Assembly: GCF_900583165.1 (NCBI RefSeq)
Contig: NZ_UTKY01000001.1
Coordinates: 310,001 to 374,000, forward strand
Origin: Pseudomonas viridiflava
Lineage (GTDB): Bacteria; Pseudomonadota; Gammaproteobacteria; Pseudomonadales; Pseudomonadaceae
Direction: 5' to 3'
DNA: 64,000 nt
The notes below the pieces were generated by a model. That model was not told the origin of the DNA. It did not search any database and was given only the letters and a program-made list of their open reading frames with translations. Made by a program: the position numbers and the translations under genes. Positions within the stretch are counted from its first letter, which is position 1. Each line of letters opens with the position of its first letter. This document shows positions 10,022-19,198 of the stretch, piece by piece.

Positions 10022-11269
10022 TTACTCCGGCAGCAGGCTTTCGCCAGCATACAACTCGGCTACCGTCTCGCGGCGACGCACTTCAAACGCTTGATCACCG
10101 TCCACCAGCACCTCGGCGGTACGACCGCGGGTGTTGTAGTTGGAGCTCATGACAAACCCGTAGGCACCGGCCGAATGCACGGCCAGCAAATCGCCTTCTT
10201 CCAGCGCAAGCTGACGATCCTTGGCCAGGAAGTCGCCGGTCTCGCAGATCGGGCCGACGATGTCATAGCTGCGGGCTTCGCTCGCGCGAGGCGTCACGGC
10301 GGTGACGTTCATCCAGGCCTGGTACAGCGCCGGGCGGATCAGGTCGTTCATCGCCGCGTCGACGATGGCAAAATCCTTGTGCTCGGTGTGCTTGAGGTAC
10401 TCGACCTGGGTCAGCAGCACGCCGGCGTTGGCAACGATATAGCGGCCCGGCTCGAACATCAGCGTCAGGTCACGGCCTTCGATACGCTCGCGCACAGCTT
10501 GGATGTAGTCGGCGATCAGCGGTGGCTCTTCATCGCGATAGCGCACGCCCACACCGCCACCGAGGTCGATGTGATGCAGGTAGATGCCGCATTCGCCAAG
10601 GCGATCGATCAGCGCCAGCAGGCGGTCGAGGGCATCGAGGAACGGCGGCAGGGTAGTCAGTTGCGAGCCGATATGGCAGTCGACACCCAGTACTTCCAGG
10701 TTGGGTAGTTGGGCGGCGCGGATGTACACGTCCTCGGCGTCGGCAATGGCGATGCCGAACTTGTTCTCTTTGAGACCGGTGGAAATGTACGGGTGGGTGC
10801 CCGCATCGACGTCCGGGTTGACGCGCAGGGAGATAGGCGCGCGAACGCCCATTTCAGCGGCCACCACTTGCAGGCGCTCGAGCTCGTCGGTGGACTCGAC
10901 GTTGAAGCAGTGCACGCCGACTTCAAGGGCGCGACGCATGTCTTCGCGGCTCTTGCCGACGCCGGAGAACACGATCTTGTCAGCCTGGCCGCCGGCAGCC
11001 AATACACGCTCCAGCTCGCCACGGGATACGATGTCGAAACCAGCGCCCAGACGCGCCAGGACATTGAGTACGCCCAGGTTGGAGTTGGCCTTCACCGCGT
11101 AGCACACCAAGTGCGGTACGCCATTGAGCGGGTCGGTGAAGCTGCGGTATTGGGCTTCGATATGTGCACGGGAGTACACGTAGGTCGGGGTACCAAAGCG
11201 CTCGGCAATGGCGGACAACGCCACGCCTTCCGCGAACAGCTCGCCGTCCCGGTAGTTAAAAGCGTCCAT
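10022..11269 (-). CDS. lysA: Diaminopimelate decarboxylase
   Basis: PLP-dependent fold-III decarboxylase that makes L-lysine from meso-diaminopimelate. It has 415 residues. The PLP lysine is Lys60 in VCYAVKANSN. The phosphate-binding stretch HIDLGGGVGVRY and the C-terminal active-site motif ICETGDFLAKDR with Cys are present. The start lies 9 bp after the stop of the small lipoprotein gene lptM, and dapF follows at once, so the lysine branch is co-transcribed. Confidence 0.97.
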   Translation of the reverse strand: MDAFNYRDGELFAEGVALSAIAERFGTPTYVYSRAHIEAQYRSFTDPLNGVPHLVCYAVKANSNLGVLNVLARLGAGFDIVSRGELERVLAAGGQADKIVFSGVGKSREDMRRALEVGVHCFNVESTDELERLQVVAAEMGVRAPISLRVNPDVDAGTHPYISTGLKENKFGIAIADAEDVYIRAAQLPNLEVLGVDCHIGSQLTTLPPFLDALDRLLALIDRLGECGIYLHHIDLGGGVGVRYRDEEPPLIADYIQAVRERIEGRDLTLMFEPGRYIVANAGVLLTQVEYLKHTEHKDFAIVDAAMNDLIRPALYQAWMNVTAVTPRASEARSYDIVGPICETGDFLAKDRQLALEEGDLLAVHSAGAYGFVMSSNYNTRGRTAEVLVDGDQAFEVRRRETVAELYAGESLLPE

Positions 11270-11278
11270 GGGGTTCCC

Positions 11279-11446
11279 TTAGTAGGTGTCGTGCTTGTGC
11301 GCTTTTTGTGGCTTTTGCGACGATTGCGCCTGTTCATTCGGGTCTTTGCTGTCGTCGGGCAGGTACAGCGGGCCTTTTTGTCCACAGGCACTAACGAGGC
11401 AAGCGACCGCGACGAGCGCAGCAAGGGAAGAGATCAGGCGCTTCAT
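11279..11446 (-). CDS. lptM: LptM (YifL-type) LPS-translocon maturation lipoprotein
   Basis: A 55-residue lipoprotein. The signal peptide [17 protein letters not shown] is followed by lipobox LVSACG with Cys21, the conserved mature start [10 protein letters not shown], and a short polar tail rich in Gln, Lys and His. In E. coli, LptM assists oxidative maturation of the LptD-LptE translocon; function here is by homology. The position just upstream of lysA and divergent from cyaY is typical of this family (often annotated lipopeptide). Confidence 0.88.
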   Translation of the reverse strand: MKRLISSLAALVAVACLVSACGQKGPLYLPDDSKDPNEQAQSSQKPQKAHKHDTY

Positions 11447-11480
11447 GGCGAAATCCTTGAATATGCATTAATTGCGCCCG

Positions 11481-11509
11481 AGTATACCGACCACCCGCCA
11501 GCTTGCCTA
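11481..11509 (-). promoter_or_regulatory. Putative promoter of the lptM-lysA-dapF-xerC operon
   Basis: On the minus strand TAGGCA (11509-11504) and TATACT (11486-11481) are separated by 17 bp, matching four and five of six consensus bases. A transcript would start about 30 bp upstream of the lptM ATG. Confidence 0.42.
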
Positions 11510-11684
11510 TGCGCTGGAATACCCGTCCAGCGGGGGTTTGCCGAGACAGCCAGGAAGCGGGCTACGCTGGTCGGGAATATTTCGTACCGTCAATCGTGAT
11601 GAAATCGGTATCCTTTGCAATCGGCCGGTCTCGCCCGTATCGTGCGGCGCTTGAGCAAAACCAGACACTTTTGAGGTTGCCACA

Positions 11685-12017
11685 ATGAGTTTGACCGAAG
11701 CCCGTTTTCACGACCTGGTGGATACGACCCAGCAGGCGCTGGAAGATATTTTCGACGACAGCGGCCTGGACGTGGACCTGGAAAATTCGGCCGGCGTGTT
11801 GACCGTCAAGTTCGAGAGCGGCCAGCAGTTGATCTTCAGTCGCCAGGAACCGCTGCGCCAGCTGTGGCTGGCGGCGCGTTCCGGTGGTGTTCACTTCGAC
11901 TATGACGAAGAAAGTGGCAAATGGCAGTGCGACAAGAGCGAAGAGTTGCTGGGCGAAATGCTCGCGCGCCTGGTCAGCGAATATACCGGCGCTGACTTGG
12001 ATTTCGACGAGATCTGA
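11685..12017 (+). CDS. cyaY: CyaY, bacterial frataxin
   Basis: Iron-binding regulator of Fe-S cluster assembly that works with IscS/IscU. The 110 residues begin MSLTEARFHDLVDTTQQALEDIFDD, an acidic first helix typical of frataxins, followed by the beta-sheet core with QLIFSRQEPLRQLWLAARSGG and FDYDEESGKWQC. It lies divergent from lptM-lysA, the conserved Pseudomonas arrangement, and shares one base with the following DUF1289 gene. Confidence 0.94.
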   Translation: MSLTEARFHDLVDTTQQALEDIFDDSGLDVDLENSAGVLTVKFESGQQLIFSRQEPLRQLWLAARSGGVHFDYDEESGKWQCDKSEELLGEMLARLVSEYTGADLDFDEI

Positions 12018-12238
12018 TGGTGAGCCAGCCTGCACCTGTACGCCCGCCCAAGCCGCTGTTCAGCAATGTCAGCCCGGCGGTGCCGTCACCTTGTATCAGT
12101 TTGTGTCGCCTGGATGAGCAGAAAGTCTGCCTCGGATGCTTTCGTCACGTGGAAGACATCCGCGAGTGGCGCTCCGCCGACGATGCGCGGCGCCGGGTGA
12201 TCTGCACCGAGGCCGAACAGCGCAGGGCTCGCGTCTAG
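12017..12238 (+). CDS. DUF1289 family protein
   Basis: 73-residue protein with the DUF1289 cysteine pattern: SPCISLCRLDEQKVCLGCFR, then the helix EDIREWRSADDARRR. Four closely spaced cysteines suggest a small metal or Fe-S site, but this is unproven for the family. The start overlaps the cyaY stop by one base (TGATG), which implies translational coupling. Confidence 0.85.
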   Translation: MVSQPAPVRPPKPLFSNVSPAVPSPCISLCRLDEQKVCLGCFRHVEDIREWRSADDARRRVICTEAEQRRARV

Positions 12239-12245
12239 GGCTGCC

Positions 12246-12273
12246 TTGTTTATTTGTGACGCTGTGGTAGTGT
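12246..12273 (+). promoter_or_regulatory. Putative sigma-70 promoter of rnk
   Basis: TTGTTT and TAGTGT are separated by 16 bp. A start near 12280 would place the hairpin/terminator leader between the promoter and rnk. No other promoter-like sequence fits between the terminator and the rnk start. Confidence 0.5.
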
Positions 12274-12279
12274 CCGGCT

Positions 12280-12345
12280 ACGCCTCAATTCATCGAGGCC
12301 CGTGAGAACCCCGCCTTTTTCTGGCGGGGTTTTGCTTTTTTGTGC
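12280..12345 (+). ncRNA. rnk leader RNA (hairpin plus intrinsic terminator)
   Basis: A small hairpin GCCTC/GAGGC (12282-12299) is followed by a strong terminator: stem CCCCGCC/GGCGGGG (12309-12329), then TTTTGCTTTTTT. The rnk start codon lies only about 30 bp further on, with AAGGAG between. A conserved rnk leader motif containing a terminator-like hairpin has been described in Pseudomonas, and this fits it. The element could work as an attenuator, release a short RNA of about 60 nt, or simply end the cyaY-DUF1289 transcript. Confidence 0.65.
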
Positions 12346-12369
12346 AGAAAAAAGGAGTCTGCCTGAATC

Positions 12370-12783
12370 ATGACCAACGCACCGTCCATCATCCTCACCC
12401 GCCTCGACGTGCAGCGTCTGGAGCAATTGATCGACCGCCTGGGCGATGAGTTTCCCGGCGTTGAAGCGTTGCAAGCCGAACTCGACCGCGCCGAAGACGT
12501 GGTTGGCCACGATGAAGTCCCGGCAGGTGTCGTGACCATGAACTCCAGCGTGCATTGCCGCGAAGAAAGCAGTGGCAAGGATTACCACCTGACCCTGGTC
12601 TACCCCAAAGACGCCAATGCAGACGAAGGTAAAATTTCGATCCTGGCGCCGGTGGGCAGCGCATTGCTCGGCCTGAAAGTGGGCCAGCACATCGACTGGC
12701 CTGCGCCGGGCGGCAAAACCCTCAAGCTGGAATTGCTCAACGTTGAAGGCCAGCCCAAAGACGGCGGCGCCTTCGCGCTCTAA
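12370..12783 (+). CDS. rnk: Rnk, regulator of nucleoside diphosphate kinase
   Basis: GreA/GreB-related RNA-polymerase-binding protein of 137 residues without the long Gre coiled coil. It starts MTNAPSIILTRLDVQRLEQL and has the FKBP-like C-terminal domain with TLVYPKDANADEGKISILAP and PVGSALLGLKVGQ. Rnk was found as a suppressor of alginate and Ndk defects in P. aeruginosa; the biochemical role is still loosely defined. It converges on cyaA and shares the CTAA stop overlap with it. Confidence 0.92.
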   Translation: MTNAPSIILTRLDVQRLEQLIDRLGDEFPGVEALQAELDRAEDVVGHDEVPAGVVTMNSSVHCREESSGKDYHLTLVYPKDANADEGKISILAPVGSALLGLKVGQHIDWPAPGGKTLKLELLNVEGQPKDGGAFAL

Positions 12784-15620
12784 ACCTGATCCAGTGCCGC
12801 GTTGAGCGACAGCTCAAGCTCCGCCTTGTAACGCAGGTACAGGTTGCTTGGGCTTTGCACATCGCCGAGCAGGCCCGACAGGTCCAGGTCGGTGATGTAG
12901 CAGCGGTAGCGCTCGGTCTCGCGGCGCTGCCCGACGATTTCCCGGGCGACCACGGCAAAGAGTTGGTCGCCGAATTCCAGTTCGCAAAACTCCCGCTGAT
13001 TGCAGTACAGGGTAATGCCTACCTGGCCCGGCGCGGCCTTGCCGATAATCGCCTGCACGTCATAAAAGGGCTTGTTCGCCGGGTTCTGCGGTGCTGGCCG
13101 AGGCTCGATGCCGCGTGCGCGACCGCTGCCCGACGGCAACAGTTGGTAATACAAGAGTTGCACCGCACCCAGGGGCTCTTGCTGATCCAGGGGGGATAAC
13201 GCTTCGCGCCGATAGATGATCGCCTGCAAAAAGCGCTGCAACGGCGCGAGTAGGCTCTGCTCATCATGAAACGGCAGGCGCTGTTGCCATAACGCGTTGA
13301 ACTCATCCAATACATACAGCTCGGCGAAGCCTTCGTTGACCCGGTAGAACACCTGCACGCAATCGGCCATGCCCATGGGCAGCAGCAGCGCCAGGTCATG
13401 GTCCTCCAGGGCCATGGCGTCCAGATGCAGCGGGCTGTAGCTGGCCAGTTCTTCGCTGAGGTAGGCAATCAGTGCGTCCTGGGTCGCAAGCGACACATGG
13501 GCGGCTTGGCCCGGTATCAACTCCATCACGTGATAGTGCTGCTGAACCTGCAACAGATAACGGTGGTTGGACTGGCCCAGTAGCAGGTTCTGCGCGGTAT
13601 CGAAAATCTCTTCCACCCGTTGGGCAATGAACTGCGCACGGTTGTGACAGAAGCAGCGCACCCGCAGGCGCGGCAAGTGATTGGGCGGCAATTGGTTGAG
13701 GTAGTCGCGCAGGCAGTCGAGCAGAGCGTGGGGGCCGTCGTAGCGGCTGACCAGCACCTCGTTCCAGCTATTGAGGGTGACCTGGTCGAGGGTCAGCACC
13801 AGGTTGTCGCGTACGCCGGCATAACTCAGGGAGTCTGTGCGCTCGGTGGTCATCAGGATATTCAGGTCGCGATGGTGCTTGAGCGGGTCGACGCCCACGT
13901 TGACCAGCAACAACACTTCTTCGGGCACGGCCGAACGCAGCAGGCGCTCTTCATCGACGCTGGCCAGGGGCAGGGCGATGGTCTGTTGCAGGCTGCCTAG
14001 CAGGTTGAACAGCTCGAATTCGGTCATGTCACTGGTGCCTGGGTGCAGGGCCAGGCGCGTGCTGCTGTCGATCACGCCGTTGCGATGGCACCAGGTGAGC
14101 ATTTCCAGCAGGTCGCGGCTGCGCTTGATCGGCGCGAAGTGTTCCGATTCCTGGGCCGTCAGGCTGCCGTTATACAGGCCCCAGTAATGCTGGCCGGGTT
14201 CCTTGCGGTTGGGCGATTGCACCAGGGTCAGGGTGTCTTCGGCCAGGTCCGGGGCGATGCCGGGGTTGATGAACTCGACCTTGCCGGCCTTGCGTTCAAA
14301 GGCTGCGTACAGGCGTCGGCCCAATACATTGAGGTCGCGTTTGTTGATCAGGCTGACCGTCTGCTCGGTACGCGCGAACTGGGTCAGGAAGCGGTAGCTG
14401 TAGTTCAGCTCATTGACCAGCGCGCGCCGCTCGGAGGCCACCTGGCGGACTTTCCACTGGCTGCGGCTGTCCAGCAGCGCCAGTTGGCGCGCGTCCCAGC
14501 CCCATTCGTGGGCCAGGCGCTCCAGCAATAAACGTTGCCAACTGGTACTGCGCTGGCCGGCGGTGAGCTTGCGGTTGACCTTCAGGTACAGCGCGCGGCG
14601 AACCAGTTCCAGGCGTTCCGGCTCGTTGCGCGCCTTGAGGTATTCCTCGATACGGCGGTACACCACGATGTACGGGTCCAGCTCATCCAGGTCCATCTGG
14701 TTGGCGAACACTGCCCGCTTGAAGCGCAGGCTCAGGCACTGCACGTTGGGGTGTTCGCTGGCGTAGACCTCGGTCAGCAGCAGTTTTAGCACCGATTTGT
14801 ACGGCGACTCGATGCCTTTGAACAATTGCCACAGCCCGGCCCCGATGAATTCCCCCGGGGGGATGCGGGCCAGGTGGCCCAAGTCGAGGGTTTCATCGGC
14901 GCGGATAAAGCGCTTGGAGATCAGCGTGTGGGTGAATTCGGCATAGCGGGTTTCTTCATACACCGGCACCAGCCACCAGATCGGCGTACGCCCGGCGAGC
15001 CAGATGGCGGTGCGGTAGAACTCGTCCAGCAACAAGTAATGCTGGGTAGTGCCGCAATCGTCGGAGCTGAGCTGGGTGTCGCGTTCGCCGAGCACAAAGC
15101 GTGTCGGCTCGATCAGAAAAAAGTGGGCTTCGGCGCCCATGCTCAGGGCCCAGGCTTCCAGCAGTTGGCACTTCTTGCGCAGCTCCGCCAGCTCGGTTTC
15201 GCCAAGATCCGGCGCATGGCAGACCCAAACATCCATATCACTTTGATCGGCCTGGGCGAGGGTGCCCAGGCTGCCCATCAGAAACAGGCCATGAATCGGT
15301 CGCGGCGGGTTGCCATGGCGTGGTTTGTAGGAGAACGAGCGGGTCAGCCGCTGGGCTTCGGTCAATGCTTGCGGGTCGGGCTCGAAGTTCGACAGGCCCG
15401 CAGGTGTGCTGCCGGAGACATAGCCAGGCAGCAGCGGGTGGTTGACGTGGAAAAACAGCGGCAGCAGGGTCAATACGCTTTGCTGGCGCGGCGTCAGCCC
15501 TTCGATGGCGCGGGCCATGCGGCCGTCATTGAGGGCCAGGAAACGCGCACGCAGCTGGGACAGCACCTTGCGGTCTATGCCTTCGTCCAGGTCAGGGCGG
15601 ATTTCATGGGTGCGGGTCAT
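12780..15620 (-). CDS. cyaA: Class I adenylate cyclase CyaA
   Basis: Cytoplasmic enzyme that makes cAMP, the co-activator of Vfr/CRP. The 946 residues match class I cyclases. The nucleotidyltransferase motif is clear in the N-terminal catalytic part: LFLMGSLGTLAQADQSDMDVW, with the GS-x9-DxD pattern. The long C-terminal regulatory region contains AHEWGWDARQLALLD. The ATG at 15620 is the first in frame and fits the family. It is convergent with rnk, with no terminator between them. Confidence 0.95.
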   Translation of the reverse strand: MTRTHEIRPDLDEGIDRKVLSQLRARFLALNDGRMARAIEGLTPRQQSVLTLLPLFFHVNHPLLPGYVSGSTPAGLSNFEPDPQALTEAQRLTRSFSYKPRHGNPPRPIHGLFLMGSLGTLAQADQSDMDVWVCHAPDLGETELAELRKKCQLLEAWALSMGAEAHFFLIEPTRFVLGERDTQLSSDDCGTTQHYLLLDEFYRTAIWLAGRTPIWWLVPVYEETRYAEFTHTLISKRFIRADETLDLGHLARIPPGEFIGAGLWQLFKGIESPYKSVLKLLLTEVYASEHPNVQCLSLRFKRAVFANQMDLDELDPYIVVYRRIEEYLKARNEPERLELVRRALYLKVNRKLTAGQRSTSWQRLLLERLAHEWGWDARQLALLDSRSQWKVRQVASERRALVNELNYSYRFLTQFARTEQTVSLINKRDLNVLGRRLYAAFERKAGKVEFINPGIAPDLAEDTLTLVQSPNRKEPGQHYWGLYNGSLTAQESEHFAPIKRSRDLLEMLTWCHRNGVIDSSTRLALHPGTSDMTEFELFNLLGSLQQTIALPLASVDEERLLRSAVPEEVLLLVNVGVDPLKHHRDLNILMTTERTDSLSYAGVRDNLVLTLDQVTLNSWNEVLVSRYDGPHALLDCLRDYLNQLPPNHLPRLRVRCFCHNRAQFIAQRVEEIFDTAQNLLLGQSNHRYLLQVQQHYHVMELIPGQAAHVSLATQDALIAYLSEELASYSPLHLDAMALEDHDLALLLPMGMADCVQVFYRVNEGFAELYVLDEFNALWQQRLPFHDEQSLLAPLQRFLQAIIYRREALSPLDQQEPLGAVQLLYYQLLPSGSGRARGIEPRPAPQNPANKPFYDVQAIIGKAAPGQVGITLYCNQREFCELEFGDQLFAVVAREIVGQRRETERYRCYITDLDLSGLLGDVQSPSNLYLRYKAELELSLNAALDQV

Positions 15621-15786
15621 GTCGAACTCGGGCTCGCAGGGCCCGACGTGGGCAGCTGTATAGGAGTTTACAGCCAGGAGCGTAGGAGGTTTAGCGGCAA
15701 ATGGTTGTTGGCGTCAGATTTTTGTGTGGCACACAGCAACGCCCTCGGAATCCGCAAGAGGCGGACTCCATGGGCGGTTTCAAATG

Positions 15787-16041
15787 TCAGGCAGCTTCTT
15801 TGGTCGTGGCAGTGGTCAGGATGGTCAGCAGGGTTTGCGCCTGCTCTGCAGCGTCACGACCGAGGCTGGTCAGATAGCCTCCGTCTGGCTGGTCGATAAG
15901 GCCTTTTGCATGGAGACGTTTGGCAGCAGCGATGGCAGTGGGGGCGGCGGTCTGGTGGACTTTCAGACCTTCCTTGGTGCTGTCCAATGGGAAGAGTACA
16001 AGGATTTCCAGTTCGGCAACCAACTCAGGGGTATACGACAT
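15787..16041 (-). CDS. TIGR02647 family conserved protein
   Basis: 84-residue helical protein that starts MSYTPELVAELEILVLFPLDST and contains AAKRLHAKGLIDQPDGGYLT. The layout resembles a small winged-helix (LHxKGLI...GGYLT), but no function is known. It is restricted mainly to pseudomonads and relatives. It lies upstream of cyaA on the same strand; the 166 bp between them show nothing clear. Confidence 0.75.
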   Translation of the reverse strand: MSYTPELVAELEILVLFPLDSTKEGLKVHQTAAPTAIAAAKRLHAKGLIDQPDGGYLTSLGRDAAEQAQTLLTILTTATTKEAA

Positions 16042-16137
16042 AAGGACTCCAGACTTTCTAAGAATTTATTAGAGGCTAGCAGGCCATAAGGTGAACGCAC
16101 TTTGCCGAACTGTCCAGTGTGTAACTGCGTACTGGAT

Positions 16138-16422
16138 TTATTGCTTTTCGGGCGGCAGTGTCGGCAGAGCGCGCAGCGCCGTTTCATACCATTCGGTATT
16201 GAACGCGCGGTCCTCTTCCAGCAGTGCATCAATCTCGACGGCAAGCACGTGGGCCATCAATTGCAGGATCTCCTCACGCTCATAGCCGACCAGCGTCAGC
16301 TTGTTGAACGTGGCCTTGGCTGCCGGCGGGTTGTCGCTTTCGATCTGGTTCTCGATCGCTTCGATCAAGGTGTTTTCGGCGAATTCTTCTTCGTCGTTGT
16401 CGATATCGGTCGGCTCGCTCAT
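16138..16422 (-). CDS. Conserved hypothetical acidic protein
   Basis: A 94-residue protein that I do not recognise. The ATG at 16422 was preferred because AGGAG lies in front of it. The N-terminal third is very acidic (DIDNDEEEFAENTLIEAIEN). The rest is helical with LVGYEREEILQLMAHVLAVE and ends in TEWYETALRALPTLPPEKQ, a pattern seen in small SEC-C-associated or housekeeping orphans. It lies alone between TIGR02647 and the divergent glutathione transferase gene. Confidence 0.7.
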   Translation of the reverse strand: MSEPTDIDNDEEEFAENTLIEAIENQIESDNPPAAKATFNKLTLVGYEREEILQLMAHVLAVEIDALLEEDRAFNTEWYETALRALPTLPPEKQ

Positions 16423-16549
16423 GACAGGCTCCTCAAGGAAAGGGCGCCAGTCTACCTCCATTCAGGCAGGTGATGCTGCTGGTCAGGCTGAGCCTTCGGA
16501 TCTATAACTCTTGCTGCCAACCCCCACACTCGGCCTGGAGGCAAATGAA

Positions 16550-17209
16550 ATGCTCAAGCTCTACGGATTCTCGGTCAGCAACTACTACAACATGGTGAAA
16601 TTGGCGCTACTGGAAAAGGGGCTGCCTTTCGAAGAGGTGCCTTTTTACGCCGGTCAGACCGCTGAAGCCCTGGCGGTAAGCCCGCGTGGCAAGGTGCCGG
16701 TGCTGGGGGTGAAGCAGGGGTTTATCAACGAAACCAGCGTGATCCTTGAATACATCGAGCAAACCCAGGAGGGGCCTTCGCTGCTCCCGGCCGACCCGTT
16801 CCAGCGCGCTCAGGTGCTGGCGCTGTGCAGGGAAATTGAGCTGTACATCGAGCTGCCCGCCCGTGCGTGTTTTGCCGAAGCGTTTTTTGGCATGCCGGTG
16901 CCGGAGGCAATCAAGGACAAATCCAAGGCCGAGTTGCTGCTGGGAGTCGGTTCTTTAGGTCGACACGGCAAGTTTGCGCCCTATGTCGCGGGGGAAAGCT
17001 TCACGCTGGCGGATGTGTATTTCATGTACAGCGTGAACCTCGCCTGTGCAGTGGGCGAGAAGCTGTTCGGGTTAGATTTGCTGAAGGAGTTGCCGCAGGC
17101 CAAGGCGTTGCTGGAGAAGCTGCATGCAATGCCCAACGCACAAAAGGTGGCGGCGGACAGGGAAGCGGCGATGCCGGTGTTTATGGCGATGATTGCTGCC
17201 AAGAAATAG
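16550..17209 (+). CDS. Glutathione S-transferase family protein
   Basis: Cytoplasmic 219-residue protein. The thioredoxin-like N-domain starts MLKLYGFSVSNYYNMVKLAL and contains the glutathione-binding SPRGKVPVLG (cis-Pro) and NETSVILEYIE (Glu-Ser/Thr). The all-helical C-domain has the N-capping motif GESFTLADVYFMYS. The ATG at 16550 has GGAGG nine bases upstream. The class and substrate are not evident. Confidence 0.88.
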   Translation: MLKLYGFSVSNYYNMVKLALLEKGLPFEEVPFYAGQTAEALAVSPRGKVPVLGVKQGFINETSVILEYIEQTQEGPSLLPADPFQRAQVLALCREIELYIELPARACFAEAFFGMPVPEAIKDKSKAELLLGVGSLGRHGKFAPYVAGESFTLADVYFMYSVNLACAVGEKLFGLDLLKELPQAKALLEKLHAMPNAQKVAADREAAMPVFMAMIAAKK

Positions 17210-17231
17210 TAACGGCTGCAACAGTTCAAAA

Positions 17232-17320
17232 TGTGGGAGGGGGCTTGCCCCCGATTGCAGTGTGGCAGTCGACTTATCGATGACTGACACACCGCTATCG
17301 GGGGCAAGCCCCCTCCCACA
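17232..17320. repeat. REPIN, copy 4 (reverse orientation)
   Basis: Arms TGTGGGAGGGGGCTTGCCCCC and reverse complement are intact. The inner parts read GATTGCAG on the left and GCTATCGGGGG on the right, so the asymmetric core is reversed relative to copies 1 and 3. It lies between the convergent GST and argH genes. Confidence 0.93.
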
Positions 17321-17350
17321 TTTTTGCCAGGTTGTCTGAGAGACCCCGGC

Positions 17351-18745
17351 TTAGCGGCTGGCGAGCAATGCCTGGCCGCGCACCACGGCTGCCTTGACCT
17401 GCGCCGGTGCAGTGCCGCCGATGTGGTTACGGGCATTCACCGAACCTTCCAGGGTCAGCACGGCGAACACGTCCTGCTCTATCTGGTCGCTGAACTGGCG
17501 CAACTCTTCGAGGCTCATTTCCGCCAGGTCTTTGCCGGTGTCCACGCCGTATTTCACGGCATGGCCAACGATTTCGTGGCAGTCACGGAACGGCAGGCCA
17601 CGGCGCACCAGGTAGTCCGCCAGGTCGGTGGCGGTGGAGAACCCGCGCAGCGCCGCTTCACGCATGATCGCGTGCTTGGGCTTGATCGCCGGGATCATGT
17701 CGGCAAACGCGCGCAACGAGTCGCGCAGGGTGTCGGCCGCATCGAACAGCGGCTCTTTGTCTTCCTGATTGTCCTTGTTGTAGGCCAGCGGTTGGCCTTT
17801 CATCAAGGTCAGCAGACCCATCAGCGCGCCGAATACACGCCCGCTCTTGCCACGCACCAACTCAGGCACGTCGGGGTTTTTCTTTTGCGGCATGATCGAG
17901 CTGCCGGTGCAGAAGCGGTCAGGCAGGTCGATGAATTGGAATTGCGCACTGGTCCACAGCACCAGCTCTTCCGAAAAGCGCGACAGGTGCATCATCGCGA
18001 TGCTGGCAGCGGCGCAGAATTCGATGGCGAAGTCACGGTCGGACACGCCGTCCAGGGAGTTGCCGCCCACGGCATCAAAGCCCAGCAGTTGCGCGGTGTA
18101 TTCGCGGTCGATCGGGTAGGTGGTGCCGGCCAGCGCGGCGCTGCCTAGCGGCATGCGGTTGGCGCGCTTGCGGCAGTCCACCAGACGCTCGTAGTCGCGG
18201 CTGAGCATTTCGAACCAGGCCAGCAGGTGATGGCCGAACGTCACGGGTTGCGCGGTCTGCAGGTGGGTGAAACCGGGCATGATGGTGTCTGATTCACGCT
18301 CGGCCTGCTCCAGCAGGCCTTTTTGCAGGCGGGTGATTTCGGCCAGGATCAGGTCGATTTCGTCACGGATCCACAAGCGAATATCGGTGGCCACCTGGTC
18401 GTTACGGCTACGCCCGGTGTGCAGCTTCTTGCCGGTTACACCGATGCGGTCGGTGAGGCGGGCCTCGATATTCATGTGCACGTCTTCCAGGTCGACGCGC
18501 CAGTCGAACGTACCGGCTTCGATCTCGCCACGGATGGTGGTCAGGCCGTCAATGATGCTGTCGCGCTCGGCATCGGTCAGCACGCCGACCTTGGCCAGCA
18601 TCGTCGCGTGGGCAATGGAGCCCATGATGTCGTGGCGGTACAGGCGCTGGTCGAAAGTGACGGAGGCGGTGAAGCGCGCGACGAAGGCGTCGACGGGTTC
18701 ACTGAAGCGGCCGCCCCAGGACTGGTTGGTCTTGTCGGTGCTCAT
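17351..18745 (-). CDS. argH: Argininosuccinate lyase
   Basis: Last step of arginine synthesis: splits argininosuccinate into arginine and fumarate. The homotetramer belongs to the fumarase/aspartase superfamily. The 464 residues carry the signature [15 protein letters not shown], with the catalytic Ser loop, and the substrate-binding [12 protein letters not shown]. The start [14 protein letters not shown] is the family N-terminus. It is divergent from algR, as in other pseudomonads. Confidence 0.97.
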   Translation of the reverse strand: MSTDKTNQSWGGRFSEPVDAFVARFTASVTFDQRLYRHDIMGSIAHATMLAKVGVLTDAERDSIIDGLTTIRGEIEAGTFDWRVDLEDVHMNIEARLTDRIGVTGKKLHTGRSRNDQVATDIRLWIRDEIDLILAEITRLQKGLLEQAERESDTIMPGFTHLQTAQPVTFGHHLLAWFEMLSRDYERLVDCRKRANRMPLGSAALAGTTYPIDREYTAQLLGFDAVGGNSLDGVSDRDFAIEFCAAASIAMMHLSRFSEELVLWTSAQFQFIDLPDRFCTGSSIMPQKKNPDVPELVRGKSGRVFGALMGLLTLMKGQPLAYNKDNQEDKEPLFDAADTLRDSLRAFADMIPAIKPKHAIMREAALRGFSTATDLADYLVRRGLPFRDCHEIVGHAVKYGVDTGKDLAEMSLEELRQFSDQIEQDVFAVLTLEGSVNARNHIGGTAPAQVKAAVVRGQALLASR

Positions 18746-19182
18746 GGATTCGCTCGTGATTGCTTAATAAAGAGGCTTGCAAGTGTGCCGGCGATAATAA
18801 CAGGGTTGCCCGCGATGGCGGTGCTGCGGGTGGTCGGCAATTTTATTTGTGCAAAGGATGGCTAAGTGCCTTGCCGCCGACCGCGTCCGGGACGAGACTG
18901 GAGGCAGAGGCCAATTGAAACGATATTTGACGATTGAGCAATGTCGTCTCGGTGAGCGTCTACAGTTGCACTGATAGTGTGTGAATGCACCAAAGTCGGG
19001 TGACGCGGTCAGAGCCCAGACTATCCATTTAAAAACGGGGGGTATTCGGATTGTGTATCAGCAAACCCTACGACGATGCCCGAAGGCAGCAGGTTTTGGG
19101 CGCTATTGAACAGGTCCGGGTAAATATGGGTGCCGCTGCCAGGGCACTTTTTGCCGCTCGCGCTAGTCTTAGCGTGGATCGC
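18746..19182. other. argH-algR intergenic region without a sensor-kinase gene
   Basis: About 500 bp separate argH and algR. In P. aeruginosa the histidine-kinase gene fimS/algZ precedes algR. No kinase motifs or long open frame are present here. A 67-codon frame across 19051-19254 has no family features and runs into algR, so it is not called. TTGACG and TTGCAC segments may belong to promoters, but no complete promoter is convincing. Confidence 0.6.
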
Positions 19183-19198
19183 TGTGACGCAAGTCACC
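19183..19198 (+). promoter_or_regulatory. CRP/Vfr-like binding site upstream of algR
   Basis: TGTGACGCAAGTCACC matches the TGTGA-N6-TCACA consensus at nine of ten positions. It lies 53 bp before the algR ATG and just upstream of a possible -10 TATCCT (19213-19218), so it overlaps the -35 region. cAMP is made by CyaA encoded in this same window. Binding and direction of control are inferred. Confidence 0.58.
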
